Shown piece by piece: positions 12,223 through 23,619 of a stretch of DNA of 64,000 nucleotides. The notes beneath the pieces were generated by a model. It made no database searches and was not told the DNA's origin. It saw only the letters and a list, made by a program, of their open reading frames with translations. The DNA comes from Punica granatum (taxonomy: Eukaryota; Streptophyta; Magnoliopsida; Myrtales; Lythraceae). Every line of letters starts with the position of its first letter. Within the stretch, counting starts at the first letter, position 1. The position numbers were made by a program, and so were the translations under genes. The DNA is taken from the NCBI RefSeq assembly GCF_007655135.1, contig NC_045132.1, forward strand, positions 11,098,001-11,162,000, written 5' to 3'.

Positions 12223-13321
12223 TGGTGTTTCTCTCATTCCACTGTGGACGTTTTCCTCAAATGCACATTACATTTTTAATTTTCTTCGCATGTACAATCT
12301 CCCAGCACTTTCATTTCTGCTTATTAAAACACTCCCCGCTTCTGCTCTTTCCCTTTCTCTGAACTTGTCATGAGAGAAAAATAATAAATCTCCCGCTAGG
12401 TTGAAAACCTCTTTGAGGCGGCCTGGGCAAAAATTAGGGAATGAGGGGCACGGTTTAAAATCCCGCCAAAGGGGGGCCGTGGCAAAAGGAGAGTACAAAA
12501 CGAAATCCTCGCTAGAGTGAAAACCCGAAAGGGTGCTCTAGGCAAAAGTTAGAGGAACCGAGAGGTATGACCAGATCCAAATGGGACGGTCATAGCAAAA
12601 GATGAGCTCTAAATGAGAGAAGAGTCTAAAAGAATACCCCGCTAGGTCGTCACGCATCTTGCGACCTAGGCAAAAGTTAGGGGCCTTCGGCAGCTCGACT
12701 ATGAAATGACAGCTACACTCAGTGTGAAGCGACAACAAGTAGTAGTTTGGCAGTCTCCGATGCAAGCAAACTCTCTTTGACTCTCACAGCACAAGACACG
12801 TTTCGACATGCAGTCGAATCGTCGTATCCTTAATGTGGAGGATCCCAAAATCCCTCCGTTTTCCCTAATGCAAATTCTACGGGTCATGCCCGTTCTGTAA
12901 ACATAAGCCCTTTTGTCGAGTCACAATTTAGCGGGAGACGACCACCCCTTTAAATGGTCATCATGTTCAAATCCCCAAAGTATTATTATTCAGACTTCTT
13001 TACACATCTTCATTATGGTATAGAGTAGGATTGACAACCACTATTAGCCCTTTTGATTCTAGATGCAGGAAGCAGGATTTGAACCCCGAAAAGAGTTTCT
13101 CTTTGACGAATGCATGTCTGTCTTATGCCAAAAACTACAGTCTAAATCCGAAGAGAGACCTTCAGGATAACACTCCAAGCATTCAGTGACATCCAAATCA
13201 GCTGGCAAGCAATGAAACGTCCTACCACAGCATCGATTGCGACATGGACGAAATCAACGATGGAAGAAACACAATGATTCCTTCCACACCTCACACTACT
13301 CCTCAGTGTTTGCATTTACTT
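12223..13321 (+). other. Non-coding 3' region of the Ogre element, first part
   Basis: No conserved coding frame is seen. An AATAAA lies at 12383-12388, and the hairpin series at 12392-12675 is listed separately. From 12680 to 13320 I see only unique AT-balanced sequence. Confidence 0.6.
12392..12675 (+). repeat. Series of five stem-loops each followed by GCAAAA
   Basis: Five segments fold as hairpins, each followed by (G)GCAAAA. Arms are CACGG/CCGTG (12449-12453 with 12477-12481), CTAGAG/CTCTAG (12512-12517 with 12536-12541), TATGACC/GGTCATA (12566-12572 with 12588-12594) and CTAGGTCG/CGACCTAG (12642-12649 with 12662-12669). The first, at 12395-12428, is degenerate. The third also has an inner ACCC-GAAA-GGGT stem capped by a GNRA-type tetraloop. 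Arm sequences differ between hairpins but pairing is kept, so structure rather than sequence looks conserved. The role is unknown; an RNA signal in the 3' region is one option. Confidence 0.6.
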
Positions 13322-13878
13322 CGCGCACCTTTATTTCTGCAATGCACTTTCATTGGCGTGCACCTTCTCAGGATCGCAGTGCGCCTTTACTTTAATTGGC
13401 GTGCACCTTCTCAGGATCGCAGTGCACATTTATTTCTGCAATGCACTTTCATTGGCGTGCACCTTCTCAGGATCGCAGTGCGCCTTTATTTCTGCAATGC
13501 ACTTTAATTGGCGTGCACCTTCTCAGGATCGCAGTGCGCCTTTATTTCTGCAATGCACTTTAATTGGCGTGCACCTTCTCAGGATCGCAGTGCGCCTTTA
13601 TTTCTGCAATGCACTTTAATTGGCGTGCACCTTCTCAGGATCGCAGTGCCCATTTATTTCTGCAATGCACTTTAATTGGCGTGCACCTTCTCAGGATCGC
13701 AGTGCCCATTTATTTCGGCAATGCACTTTAATTGGCGTGCACCTTCTCAGGATCGCAGTGCACATTTATTTCCGCAATGCACTTTAATTGGCGTGCACCT
13801 TCTCAGGATCGCAGTGCACATTTATTTCCGCAATGCACTTTAATTGGCGTGCACCTTCTCAGGATCGCAGTGCACATT
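13322..13878 (+). repeat. 56-bp minisatellite, about ten copies
   Basis: The core GGCGTGCACCTTCTCAGGAT recurs at 13355, 13398, 13454, 13510, 13566, 13622, 13678, 13734, 13790 and 13846. The period is 56 bp except for one 43-bp unit between the first two. Units differ by a few bases, for example GCGCC, GCCCA or GCACA after the core. The period is not a multiple of three, so open frames through it are incidental. Tandem repeats before the 3' LTR are common in Ogre elements. Confidence 0.92.
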
Positions 13879-14247
13879 GCAAACCCGCCGAGCAAGCGCT
13901 CGTGCACCTCGCAAGTCCACCGGGTAGGCGCCTTTGAACCATGCAGTTCATTCGGTATGCGCCCCGTGCATATTGCAAACCCTTCGGGTCAATCCCGACT
14001 ACTTTTCTTGCATTGGGGTCAGTCCCCTTCGGGTCAATCCCGACTTTAATTGCCTGTTTCAGCTTTGTTCCGAACTCTACATGTCTATTGTGCGCATCTC
14101 ACCATATTCCCTTTTTATTAGGTACAACATCCTACATATCCAAAGCAAAAGGGAGAGGGCCATATAGGAAATTCCACCTTGATCATTGCTATCAAACTGG
14201 GGTGCTTTTGAAATCTTTGATTGCATCATCTACTCGAGCAAGCAGTC
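13879..14247 (+). other. Non-coding stretch between minisatellite and polypurine tract
   Basis: It contains CCTTCGGGTCAATCCCGACT twice, at 13981-14000 and 14026-14045, as a short direct repeat. A purine run AAAAGGGAGAGGG at 14147-14159 could be a second polypurine tract. No gene is seen. Confidence 0.55.
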
Positions 14248-14261
14248 AAAGAGGGGAAAGC
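14248..14261 (+). other. Polypurine tract
   Basis: AAAGAGGGGAAAG followed by one C lies directly before TGTCAGCACCCC, which fits the start of a Tat-type LTR. It would prime plus-strand DNA synthesis. The matching LTR start on the left is outside the window, so the boundary cannot be confirmed by LTR-LTR alignment. Confidence 0.7.
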
Positions 14262-16195
14262 TGTCAGCACCCCATTTTGGCTCACCATTCCAAACAACGA
14301 TATTAGCAATGATCCAAGCCACGACTTGAGCAGAATACAGAAAACGGCTAGGCAGAGCAAGAAATCACTATTCATCCTCAAGTCGGCAAAATGGAGCAAA
14401 TGACCCATGGACATGACAGAAGGACTCTAGGGGTCACCAAAGGGCAACAGAGCGACCAGAGAGCTCAACAATGTCCAAAACCGGCATTTTCAGTGTACTA
14501 CACAGACGATACTATTTTCTGATAGTTCGCTTAGTCGTCGGAAGATAGTAAATATTGGACTCCAAAAATCCACATCAGTGCCAAAAAGATGGAAAATGTC
14601 TTCAAAGGCATTTTGCAAATCATCTGCTCTATACAGAACAATTTTCTGTATACTGACAACTTTTCAGTGGAAGTCCAAAAATGCCGGTTTCCTGGAGAAA
14701 AGTTAATGCCAAATATCAGACGCGGCCATGCCCCATCAGCACACAGAGCATGAATAATGCTTCAGATTGTCTCTTGGAAGTCACACAGACATTTCAAATG
14801 ACTTCTGAACGGCAAAACAAGCATATCCCTCTTCAAAAGAGCATAGCCGGAGAATGGTCTGATGGAATTACGGCAAACGAAGTTCACACCGCATCGCTTA
14901 GAAAACTCTAGCAGACATTCACAATTGGGCAAAACAAACAGCAGAACCTTTCATGGTTTCCCGAGTAACCTCTGAGGAGCGGAAATGACCATTTTTAGTG
15001 GAAATCCATGTCCGGAGGTCCTCTTTGGGGAAACTTGACGCCGAATGCTTACGTTACACAATGCTAGCCTTCTCAAGGCTCAATGTGGAATCGTCGGAAT
15101 AAATCACACAACTCATCTAGACCTCCCGAACAGCGCTTTAGAGGTCTCAAATACACTCTTCAAGTCCTTGGAGGTCTGATCTTGACAAACAGAGATTACA
15201 GTAATCTCCGAAGTGCCCAAGCAACTCAGAAGTCATCCTGAGAAATCCAGTTTCGGCCTCCTAGGACGTCTCCGGCCCCACGTTAGCATTACCGGCTTAA
15301 GGGATGATTGTTCACGTTGTCTGACAACTTATGTCAAAATGACTAACGTGAGATGCAGATAAGAAATATGCTGTCAGAAGCGGACAACTTCGCCCTGGTC
15401 GCTTGCAATGAGCAAAATCGACTTCCGAGCCTCACACACATCCGGGACATTTCTCAATGAAAAATGTCAATCTCGGGCTCATTAACTCCGTTTTCACGCG
15501 TATATCGACAATTCGACGTTCAATTCGAACCACGAACTTCGAATATGCAACCAATTGAGACCTGAGTCTTTTCCCGGTTTCTCCTCTCAAGCCGTGGGAC
15601 CCACGGGCTGCCCAAGGGCAACCGCCCTTTTGCCCCAAAGCTTTCGGCCTTTTCCTCTTCCTCTCTTACCCTCACCTAGCCCAAAATATCTTTGGTCTTT
15701 CTAGTCAACACTCAAGTCATTAACTCTACCTCCATTAATGCTTCTTGGCTCTTCCTTATCAAGATACATGGAGGACATTCATCCTCATCTCCATTAGGGC
15801 AACCGACTTTTGCTAATGAGGCCCTTAATGGTGCTTTGTTTTGCTTAATTGCTCATTAGCTTCACATATATATTGCATACTTGTCATTAAGCTAATGATG
15901 GATGAAGCACACATAATCTTGCTAGTTTCTCCCTCTAGAAAATGCTCTCAACTTCTTAGGAACCAGCAGCAAGCAAAGAACTTCATGAAAACCGAAAACC
16001 AAGCCAAATATCTTTGGAGTTTAGGTCGGGATCCATAGCGGGCACTATTCCGACTTATATCCAAAATTCTTCAAACTTCATACACGAGACATGTTTTGGA
16101 CCCAAGGATCCCATTTCTGAACCCAGTTTTTTAGTTTGGAGTCATTTGCTTATCGTTGTGGCCGTTTCGGGTGAAGTTGGAGCTCTCGGGTGAAT

Positions 16196-17090
16196 AGTGA
16201 CGCGTCACCAGCGTCACCAGCGTTCGTCACCGAGCGTCACCAGCGTCCGTCACCGAGCACCCCAGCGTCCGTCACCGAGCGTCACCAGCGTCCGTCACCG
16301 AGCACCCCAGCGTCCGTCAACAGCGTCACCAGCCCCTGTCACCGAGCACCCCAGCGTCCGTCATCGAGCACGCCCGTGCCAGTCACCGGCGCCCGTCACC
16401 AGCGCCACCAACGCTCGTCACCGAGCACGCCCGTGCTTGTCACCGTGCCCGACGCCCGCGCCTGTCATCAGCGCCACCAGCGCCCGTCACCAGCGCCACC
16501 AGTGCCAGTAACCAGCGCCACCAGCGCCCGTCACCGAGCACGCCCGTGCCTGTCACCGTGCCCGACGCCCCCGCCTGTCATCAGCGCCACCAGCGCCCGT
16601 CACCAGCGCCACCAGCGCCCGTCACCAGCTTCACCAGCGCTCGTCACCGAGCACGCCCGTGCCTGTCACCGTGCCCGACGCCCGCGTCTGTCATCTGCGC
16701 CACCAGCGCCCGTCCCCAACGCCACTAGCGCTCGTCATCCAGCACGCTCATGCCTGTCACCGTGCCCGACACCCGCGCCCGTCACTAGCGCCACCCGCGC
16801 TCGTCACCGAGCACGCCCACACCTGTCACCAGCGCCACCCGCGCCCGCCACCGAGCACACCCATGCCCAGCGCCACCAGCGCCTGTCATCAGCGCCACTA
16901 GCGCCCGTCACCAGCGCCACCCGCGCCCGTCACCGAGCACACCCGTGCCCAGTGCCACCAGCGCCCGTCACCAGCGCCACCAGTACTTGTCGTGCCTGTC
17001 ACCGTGCCTGTCACCGTGCCCGACACCCGTGCCCATCACCGACGCTCGTCATCGTGCCCGACGCCCGTCACCGTGCTTGGCCGTACCCGC
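16196..17090 (+). repeat. GC- and CpG-rich minisatellite in U3, with a 113-bp higher-order period
   Basis: It is built from short blocks of the type GTCACCAGCGCC, CGTCACCGAGCAC and TGTCACCGTGCCCGACGCCC. The block CGAGCACGCCCGTGC recurs at about 16422, 16535 and 16648, a spacing of 113 bp, and in altered form near 16740. The composition differs sharply from the AT-rich LTR around it. A frame of 324 codons is open here only because the repeats rarely contain TAA, TAG or TGA. Confidence 0.85.
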
Positions 17091-18784
17091 GCGCGTCCAC
17101 CCTTGCACCTGAATACCCTTTCAAGGGTTCCACCGAGTCACCCGACTCTCAAACACTTCCCTGACTCTTTCCTCGTATCCCGAGGCTAGGTAAAACATTC
17201 TCGACTTAGAGGAGTTAGGGCTTTTCATATTTTTGCATGGCTATGGAGTATTATGGTGTTTCATGCATGTTTCACTTGCAAGATTCAATTTTCATGCAAT
17301 TTTATGTTATATTATGCATGTGCACTATCTTATGACTTGCTACCATGTCGGAAAAGGGCTTGGATCGTCGTAAAGAAGACTATCCCGACCCGACTATGAC
17401 AAATTAATTCTCGGCCAACTCTCTAAATGAGAGGGTTGAGACTTAAATTGCTCTTTCCGGGTTAAGATTGGTCTCCTTAGCCGATCCAAGTTAGTTTCCG
17501 AGCTTGTTTTATCATTATTGCACGCATGAAGCCGGTGTTATTTTATCCTTTCCTTAATTAAAACGTTTAAATGAGCTAAACAAATCGTGATAACGCCGGC
17601 TTTTTGTTAAAAAGGAGTGTTATTTATCACGGTTGATGTTTGAGCATGCGAAAAATAATTAAACCACGATTAGGAAATCATTTGTGACTCGGATAGAGCC
17701 ATGAGAACCTTCGGCCACCTTTCATAAGATGAAGCCGAGGGCTTCTTGGCCTTCCTTGGGTCAAGAATGAGTTCCTTATCTCAAGTTTAATTCGTTTATC
17801 GGATGGTGTGAATTTTTACTTCAATGTCTTTACGATTCCTATGTTAAAGTATCATGTAAAGACTCTTTTAAAATTAACGTGCATGGATTCATGCATCGAG
17901 GACTCATTTAGATCCATTCGGTTATAAGGATATTGTCGGTTATTCATCTGAATTATCCTTGATCGTTATGGATTCATTTTGGTTGTCGAATCACGAATCG
18001 TTTTCCTAATTAATGCATTCGGCTATAACCCTTAAGCATTAATTCCACAAACGGGTTAATCGGGACGCTCACATGATTAAACCCACTTCACACTGATAAA
18101 GTTTACCCGAATTGGACATTAACTGATAACTCGCGTCGACGAGTCGTCAAAGGACGTTGGTGCCCTTTCCAAACTTATCAATTTCAAAACCCAAAATGCG
18201 CGGTCCGATGTAGCATGGACGTCTAAAAAGGGCTTCTGTGTCTCAACTTGTGTTTTTACCTGATTCCAGGTAGCTTAGGTCACGATACAGAAGATCTTTC
18301 TAGATCACTTCCGGGCAGATCGACCGGTTCCTTGGCTTTTCCGAGGTTCTTGCACAACCCTGGACGATCCAGGGATTTGGTTGACACCGGCTACAGGCCG
18401 AGGTAGCCCGCACTACGATGTTTCCCTTTTCTGAAAACAACTTTCAAAGAAAGGGCAAAAATCGTCTTTTCACAATTCAGCAACATCCTTAGGGTTAGCA
18501 TGACAGAAACACTACAGTACGGGATAAGAATGGGCTACCTGTTCAGGTGCAGGCTCATCTGCATAGCCTTTCTTATCTAACTGATGAGTTTCTATCATCC
18601 TAACATAGACTCGGGTAACTAGAACAGCTATCTCTGTCAGAAAACATGCAAAATGCTGATTAACCTTTCACTCGACCTAACCAAACACTAGATAATGGTT
18701 AGGAGGAATTCTAGATTCCAAATCTAGAGTCAAACACGAGTTTGGTTAATTTAGTGGTAATTCAGTGTCACAATACAGAACAAC

Positions 18785-18790
18785 TATAAA
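18785..18790 (+). promoter_or_regulatory. TATA box of the 3' LTR
   Basis: The motif CTATAAAAG is identical to the one at 1519 in the 5' LTR. It could drive read-out transcription into the chromovirus remnant that starts at 19884. Confidence 0.6.
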
Positions 18791-19883
18791 AGCAATCCAC
18801 ACAACTGAGATTTGACTCTCTTTGTCAAGTTCTCAAAACAAAGCCGAATGCTAAAACGTTGGCACATGTTTGATTGTTTAGCATATGGCATTTGCTTGCA
18901 AAAACACCTCTGGGTTAATAATCTATTAATTCACGTAAACACGACAATAACAAACACTTTGTCTGTTATTAACATGTTGCGTGTTATCTTTCCGCACCTG
19001 TTTGCCATGCGGGTCGAGCCTGATCCCTATGCAGAATAATATTAGGGTTCAACGCCCTAATCATCGAGCACAGAGTCCAACACCCTAATCAACACTCACA
19101 GGGTCCAACGCCCTATTCAGTGAGAGCGTCCATTGAATTTCAGTTCTTCGGTCTTTTCCCTAAACTCACGGTGAGTTAGAGTGAAATAATAACCGAACGC
19201 AAAACGACTGGAATTCGACCCTTTTGTAATTTGTATTTATTGTTTTCGAGAGCATTGTAAGGATTTTATTGTGTACATTTATTCTGTAAGAATTCCAGTC
19301 GGTGAGCGAACGGTCCGAGAGTCGAAGTAATCGAATCGGTCTAATGCTTGTCCAGATACAAGTAAATCCAAGAACTCACGGTTTTGGTTCACGCAGGGAT
19401 TCAACCTCCATGGTTCGATGAACTGTAACACAAGATTGTGAACCAACTCCCCGACATACGGGTTTACTTCTCTCTCGGCTTCTCAACCGACATCGTTTGG
19501 TTCATCGAATCTCCGGTGTCAAAACGTGCGAGCCGAGTGCAGCTTAATTCACGCGGTAAATCATAAAATATGCAAGCCTAGCAAACCAGAGTACCGAAAG
19601 GGCGTGCGGGATGTAGGCCCGCACGTAACATGAACCCTCGAATACGAATTTTCTGGTTCTGCACAGATCAATGCCTTAACGACAAACTAGGTGTTCCATA
19701 CCCCTAGACCCAGGGTAACTTATCCGCCCTCGACCTTCGGGTCGTAAAATGATAAGTGGCGATTCCTTCTCTCACGCGTGTCCGTCAAGCGTCCCCGCGG
19801 GAAGGTGGACGTTCCGACCAAGCCGCGCGATCCAAGAGCGCGCAATGCGGGCCTCGACGAGAGTCCACATTCGGGTCCGTACA

Positions 19884-20541
19884 ATGGTGGTGCGAGACAA
19901 CGGTGACATTGTGACCGACACTGAAGATTCCGACACCGATGACATGCCCCCATTAGAGGGCGTTCCCGAGGAGGAATATTTAGTTCCAGATGCATTGACA
20001 TTGGTGGCAAGGAGAGCATTGAGCTTGCAAACAAAAGGAGTTGAAGAAGTGCAGCGAGAGAACATCTTTCACACTAGGTGCTACATCAAAGACAAGGTAT
20101 GTAGTGTGATTATTGATGGTGGTAGTTGTACTAATGTCGCAAGCGCAACAATGGTGGAAAAATTGAGATTGCCCATGGTGAAGCACCCTCGGCCGTACAA
20201 GCTGCAATGGTTGAATGATAGTGGTGATATAAGGGTGAACAAGCAGGTGTTAGTTGCATTTCGAATCGGTAAATACGAAGATGAAGTGTTGTGTGATGTA
20301 GTATCGATGCAAGCAGAACACTTGTTGCTAGGGCGTCATGGCAATTTGATAGACGAGCGAAGCATGATGGCTTTACGAACAAATACTCCTTTGTACTTAA
20401 TCAACGATCAATTACTCTTGTACCATTGACTCCGCAGCAAGTATATGAGGATCAAGTGAGATTGCAAAAAGAGAGTGATCAAAAGAAAGAGAGTGAACAG
20501 AAGAAAAGTGTGAAAATCAGAGAGAGGCCGAGAAAAATGAG
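19884..20541 (+). pseudogene. Chromovirus gag tail and protease, frameshifted
   Basis: From ATG 19884 the frame encodes an acidic linker (DTDDMPPLEG), then FHTRCYIKDKVCS and the aspartic protease active site DGGS near 20116-20127, through LLLGRHGN. It stops at TGA 20427-20429. A 1-base frame change just before restores a sequence like VPLTPQQVYEDQ until TAG at about 20541. The open frame continues backwards into the Ogre LTR only by chance. The insertion point is therefore within the chromovirus polyprotein, between the gag zinc-knuckle region and the protease. 20430-20613 is K/E-rich linker sequence in mixed frames. Confidence 0.8.
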
Positions 20542-20613
20542 ATAGAAAAAGAAAATCAAAATTCGGCTATTGAGAGAAAATCAGAGAGAAAACAAAAGAA
20601 TTTTTATGCAAAA

Positions 20614-23596
20614 ATGGGAGAAATTAGGCAAGCAATGTTTTTAAATCAGCCGATGATTGTACTTTTGTACAAAGAGGCATTTTTAAATACTAATGAACTT
20701 GATATCGCTGTGCCTAGTTCTGTTGTTTCTCTTTTGCAGGAGTATGAGGATGTCTTTCCCGAGGAAACACCACATGGGTTACCTCCAATCCGAGGGATTG
20801 AACATCAAATTGATTTTGTTCCCGGTGCGACAATTCCGAACCGACAAGCTTATAGGAGCAATCCTGAGGAGACAAAGGAGCTTCAACGGCAGGTAAGTGA
20901 GTTCTTGGAGAAAGGGAACGTGAGGGAAAGCATGAGTGCATGCGCCGTTCTGGTTATACTTGTACCTAAGAAGGATGGGACGTGGAGAATGTGCGTTGAT
21001 TGCCGAGCAATCAACAACATAACGGTAAAGTATCGTCATCTTATTCCTCGCTTAGATGATATGTTAGATGAGCTACATGGTTCTTGTGTATTTTCTAAAA
21101 TTGATTTAAAGAGTGGTTTTCATCAGATTAGAATGAAAGAAGGAGGTGAATGGAAAACTGCCTTTAAAACAAAATACGATTTGTTTGAATGGTTAGTTAT
21201 GCCTTTTGGTTTGACTAATGCTCCAAGCACTTTTATGAGAATTATGAATCATGTTTTGCGTGCATTTATAGGTAGATTTGTGGTTGTCTACTTTGATTAT
21301 ATACTCGTTTACAGCAAAAACTTAGATGATCATAAGGTACATTTGAAATATGTTTTAAATGTGCTTAGGAAGGAAAAGTTATTTGCTAATATGAAGAAGT
21401 GTACTTTTTGCACCGATAAGCTTGTATTTTTGGGATTTGTTATTTGTGCACAAGGTATACAAGTTGATGAGGAGAAGGTACGTGCAATCCAAGAGTGGCC
21501 TAGTCCCACAAGTGTAAGTAATGTTCGTAGTTTTCATGGACTTGCTAGTTTCTACCGGCGGTTCGTGAAGGACTTTAGTAGCATAGCAGCACCACTTACT
21601 GAAGTGATCAAGAAAAACGTTGGATTTAGATGGGGAGAAGAACAAGAGAAGGCGTTTCAGCTAATCAAAGAGAAGCTGACCAACGCTCCTTTATTATCTC
21701 TACCTAACTTTTCTAAAACTTTTGAGATTGAATGTGATGCTTCATGTATTGGTATAGGTGCAGTTCTCATGCAGGAAGGACGACCAATTGCTTACTTCAG
21801 AGAAAAACTACGCGGGGCAGCCTTAAACTGTCCAACTTATGATAAAGAGTTGTATGCATTGGTTCGAGCTTTAGAGACGTGGCAACACTACCTATGGCCT
21901 AAGGAGTTCGTGATACACACCGATCATGAGTCCTTGAAACACTTGAAGGTCCAACACAAACTAAACAAAAGACATGCCTGATGGGTGGAGTTCATTGAGA
22001 CGTTTCCATACGTCATTCGGTATAAGCAAGGTAAGGAGAATGTGGTCGCCGATGCACTTTCTCGCAGGTATGCATTACTCTCTACACTTGATGCAAAATT
22101 GCTTGGTTTTGAGCACATTAAAAATATATATGCTAATGACCATGAATTTTGTGAAGAATATCGGGCTTGTGAGAAAATCTCTTGTGGTAAGTTCTTTAGG
22201 CATGATGGGTTTCTGTTTCGAGAGAATAAGTTATGTGTGCCTAATTGTTCCCTGAGAGAGTTATTAGTGCAGGAATCACATGGTGGGGGATTAATGGGAC
22301 ATTTTGGAGTAGTAAAGACTTTAGCTATTTTGCAAGAACACTTCTATTGGCCACATATGAAAAGAGATGTTGAGAGAATTTGTGGTAGATGCATTACGTG
22401 TAGGCAAGCTAAATCTAGAGTGCAGCCTAACGATTTGTATACTCCTTTACCAATTCCTAGTGAGCCTTGGATTGACATTTCAATGGATTTTGTGTTAGGA
22501 TTACCTAGGACTAAACGTGGGAGAGATTCAATTTTTGTGGTTGTGGATAGATTTTCTAAGATGGCACACTTTATTCCATGTCACAAAACGGATGATGCCT
22601 CGCATGTTGCTGATTTGTACTTTAGGGAGATTGGGAGGTGACATGGCATGCCTAGAACAATTGTTTCGGATAGAGATGCTAAATTCTTGAGCTATCTTTG
22701 GAAGACTTTGTGGTGTAAGTTAGGTACTAAGCTGTTGTTCTCTACTACTTGTCACCCACAAACTGATGGTCAAACATAAGTAGTAAATAGAACTTTGTCT
22801 ACTTTGTTGAGGGCAATCATAAAAAAAAACATTAACACATGGGAAGAGTGTTTACCACATGTTGAGTTTGCTTATAACAGATCTGTTCATTCCGGTACTA
22901 AATTTTCACCATTTGAAATTGTGTATGGATTTAATCCTTTAACTCCATTGGATTTATCTCCTTTACCTTTGACTGAGCATGTTAATTTAGATGGCAAAAA
23001 TAAAGCTGAATTTGTCAAGCAGATTCATGAGAAAACAAGACTCAACATTGAGCGAAGAACGGGAACAGTATACAAAACACGCCAACAAGGGCCGTTATAA
23101 GCTGATTTTTGAACCCGGAGATTGGGTTTGGTTGCATATGAGGAAAGAGAGATTTCCGGCGCAAAGACGTTCCAAACTGCTTCCAAGAGGAGATGGTCCT
23201 TTTCAAGTCCTGGAGCGCATCAATGACAATGCTTATAAACTAGACTTACCTGGTGAGTACAATGTAAGTGCTACTTTTAACGTTGCTGATTTGCTTCCTT
23301 TTGATGTAGGTGATGATTTGAGGACAAATCCTTTTCAAGAGGAGGGGAATGATGCAAATTGTAGCACGACTTCAAGGGATCCAGTTCAAGTTCCAATTGG
23401 ACCGATTACGCGAGCACGAGCAAAGAAGTTTAAAGATGAACTCAATGGCCTGATTCAAGGGGTTTGGGCTCAAGCAAATTCGTGGAGGCCCATTGGACAT
23501 GAACCACGTGATCAACAAAAATCCATTAACATGATTCAAGTTATAGAAGATTCCGGACAGTTAAATAGAAGATTCCGGAGGAAGGCTAAATTTTGA
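20614..23596 (+). pseudogene. Chromovirus RT-RNase H-integrase with dead active sites
   Basis: RT begins near 20740 (EYEDVFPEE) and includes the conserved MCVDCRAIN and [10 protein letters not shown]. The YFDD motif reads YFDY because TAT occurs at 21298-21300 where the array copies have GAT. RNase H keeps [19 protein letters not shown] and ADALSRR. A TGA at 21979-21981 replaces CGA (R), a typical methyl-CpG transition. The integrase zinc finger ([10 protein letters not shown] to CITC) and first catalytic D (DISMDF) are present. A TGA at 22639 replaces TTA. The catalytic glutamate codon in the QTDGQT-E motif is TAA at 22777-22779. Near 23100 the frame shifts into a GPF module (RGDGPFQVL) and ends with a GPITRARAKKF tail. 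No chromodomain is visible. Confidence 0.88.
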
Positions 23597-23619
23597 TGAA
23601 GTGTTTGAGGAAGCTTCTA

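Larger units (their letters stand above)
1..19883 (+). mobile_element. Ogre/Tat-type Ty3-gypsy LTR retrotransposon, 5' end cut by the window
   Basis: The sequence 1-2617 recurs at 17286-19883 with about 98% identity and brackets a coding interior. The interior runs primer binding site, ORF1, gag, protease, G-patch region, intron, RT, RNase H, archaeal-type RNase H, integrase, long non-coding 3' part and polypurine tract. An ORF before gag, an intron between protease and RT, a second RNase H and LTRs above 5 kb are together the known hallmarks of the Ogre branch of the Tat lineage. With a 5622-bp LTR the whole element would be about 22.9 kb, a normal Ogre size. Gag-pol has in-frame stops at 6393, 7947 and 11357 and frameshifts near 9402 and 12028, so this copy could move only with proteins from elsewhere. 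Its 3' LTR ends inside another element's coding frame, so it is a nested insertion. Confidence 0.9.
14262..19883 (+). repeat. 3' LTR of the Ogre element
   Basis: It begins TGTCAGCACC after the polypurine tract and ends CCGTACA, giving TGT...ACA ends. The length is 5622 bp, long but typical for Ogre. Only 17286-19883 can be checked against the 5' LTR in this window. The U3 part (14262 to about 18815) holds a GC-rich minisatellite at 16196-17090. Elsewhere in U3 I see no gene, and the short frames are not recognisable proteins. The next five bases (ATGGT) would be one copy of the target-site duplication. Confidence 0.8.

Noticed and set aside
13322..13878. Regular 56-bp repeats resembling a CRISPR array
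   Set aside because: There are no unique spacers between conserved repeats, the whole 56 bp is repeated, and the context is a plant retrotransposon.
14147..14159. Purine run AAAAGGGAGAGGG as the main polypurine tract
   Set aside because: It is followed by CCATATAGG, not TG. The tract at 14248 is followed by TGTCAGCACC and fits the LTR end ACA better.
16190..17164. A 324-codon open frame rich in S, P, A, R, H and V
   Set aside because: It is a translation of the GC-rich minisatellite inside the LTR. Several frames are open for the same reason and no domain is visible.
19749..20429. A fusion protein starting in the Ogre LTR and running into the chromovirus protease
   Set aside because: The LTR part is non-coding sequence that happens to lack stops. 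The frame was created by the insertion.
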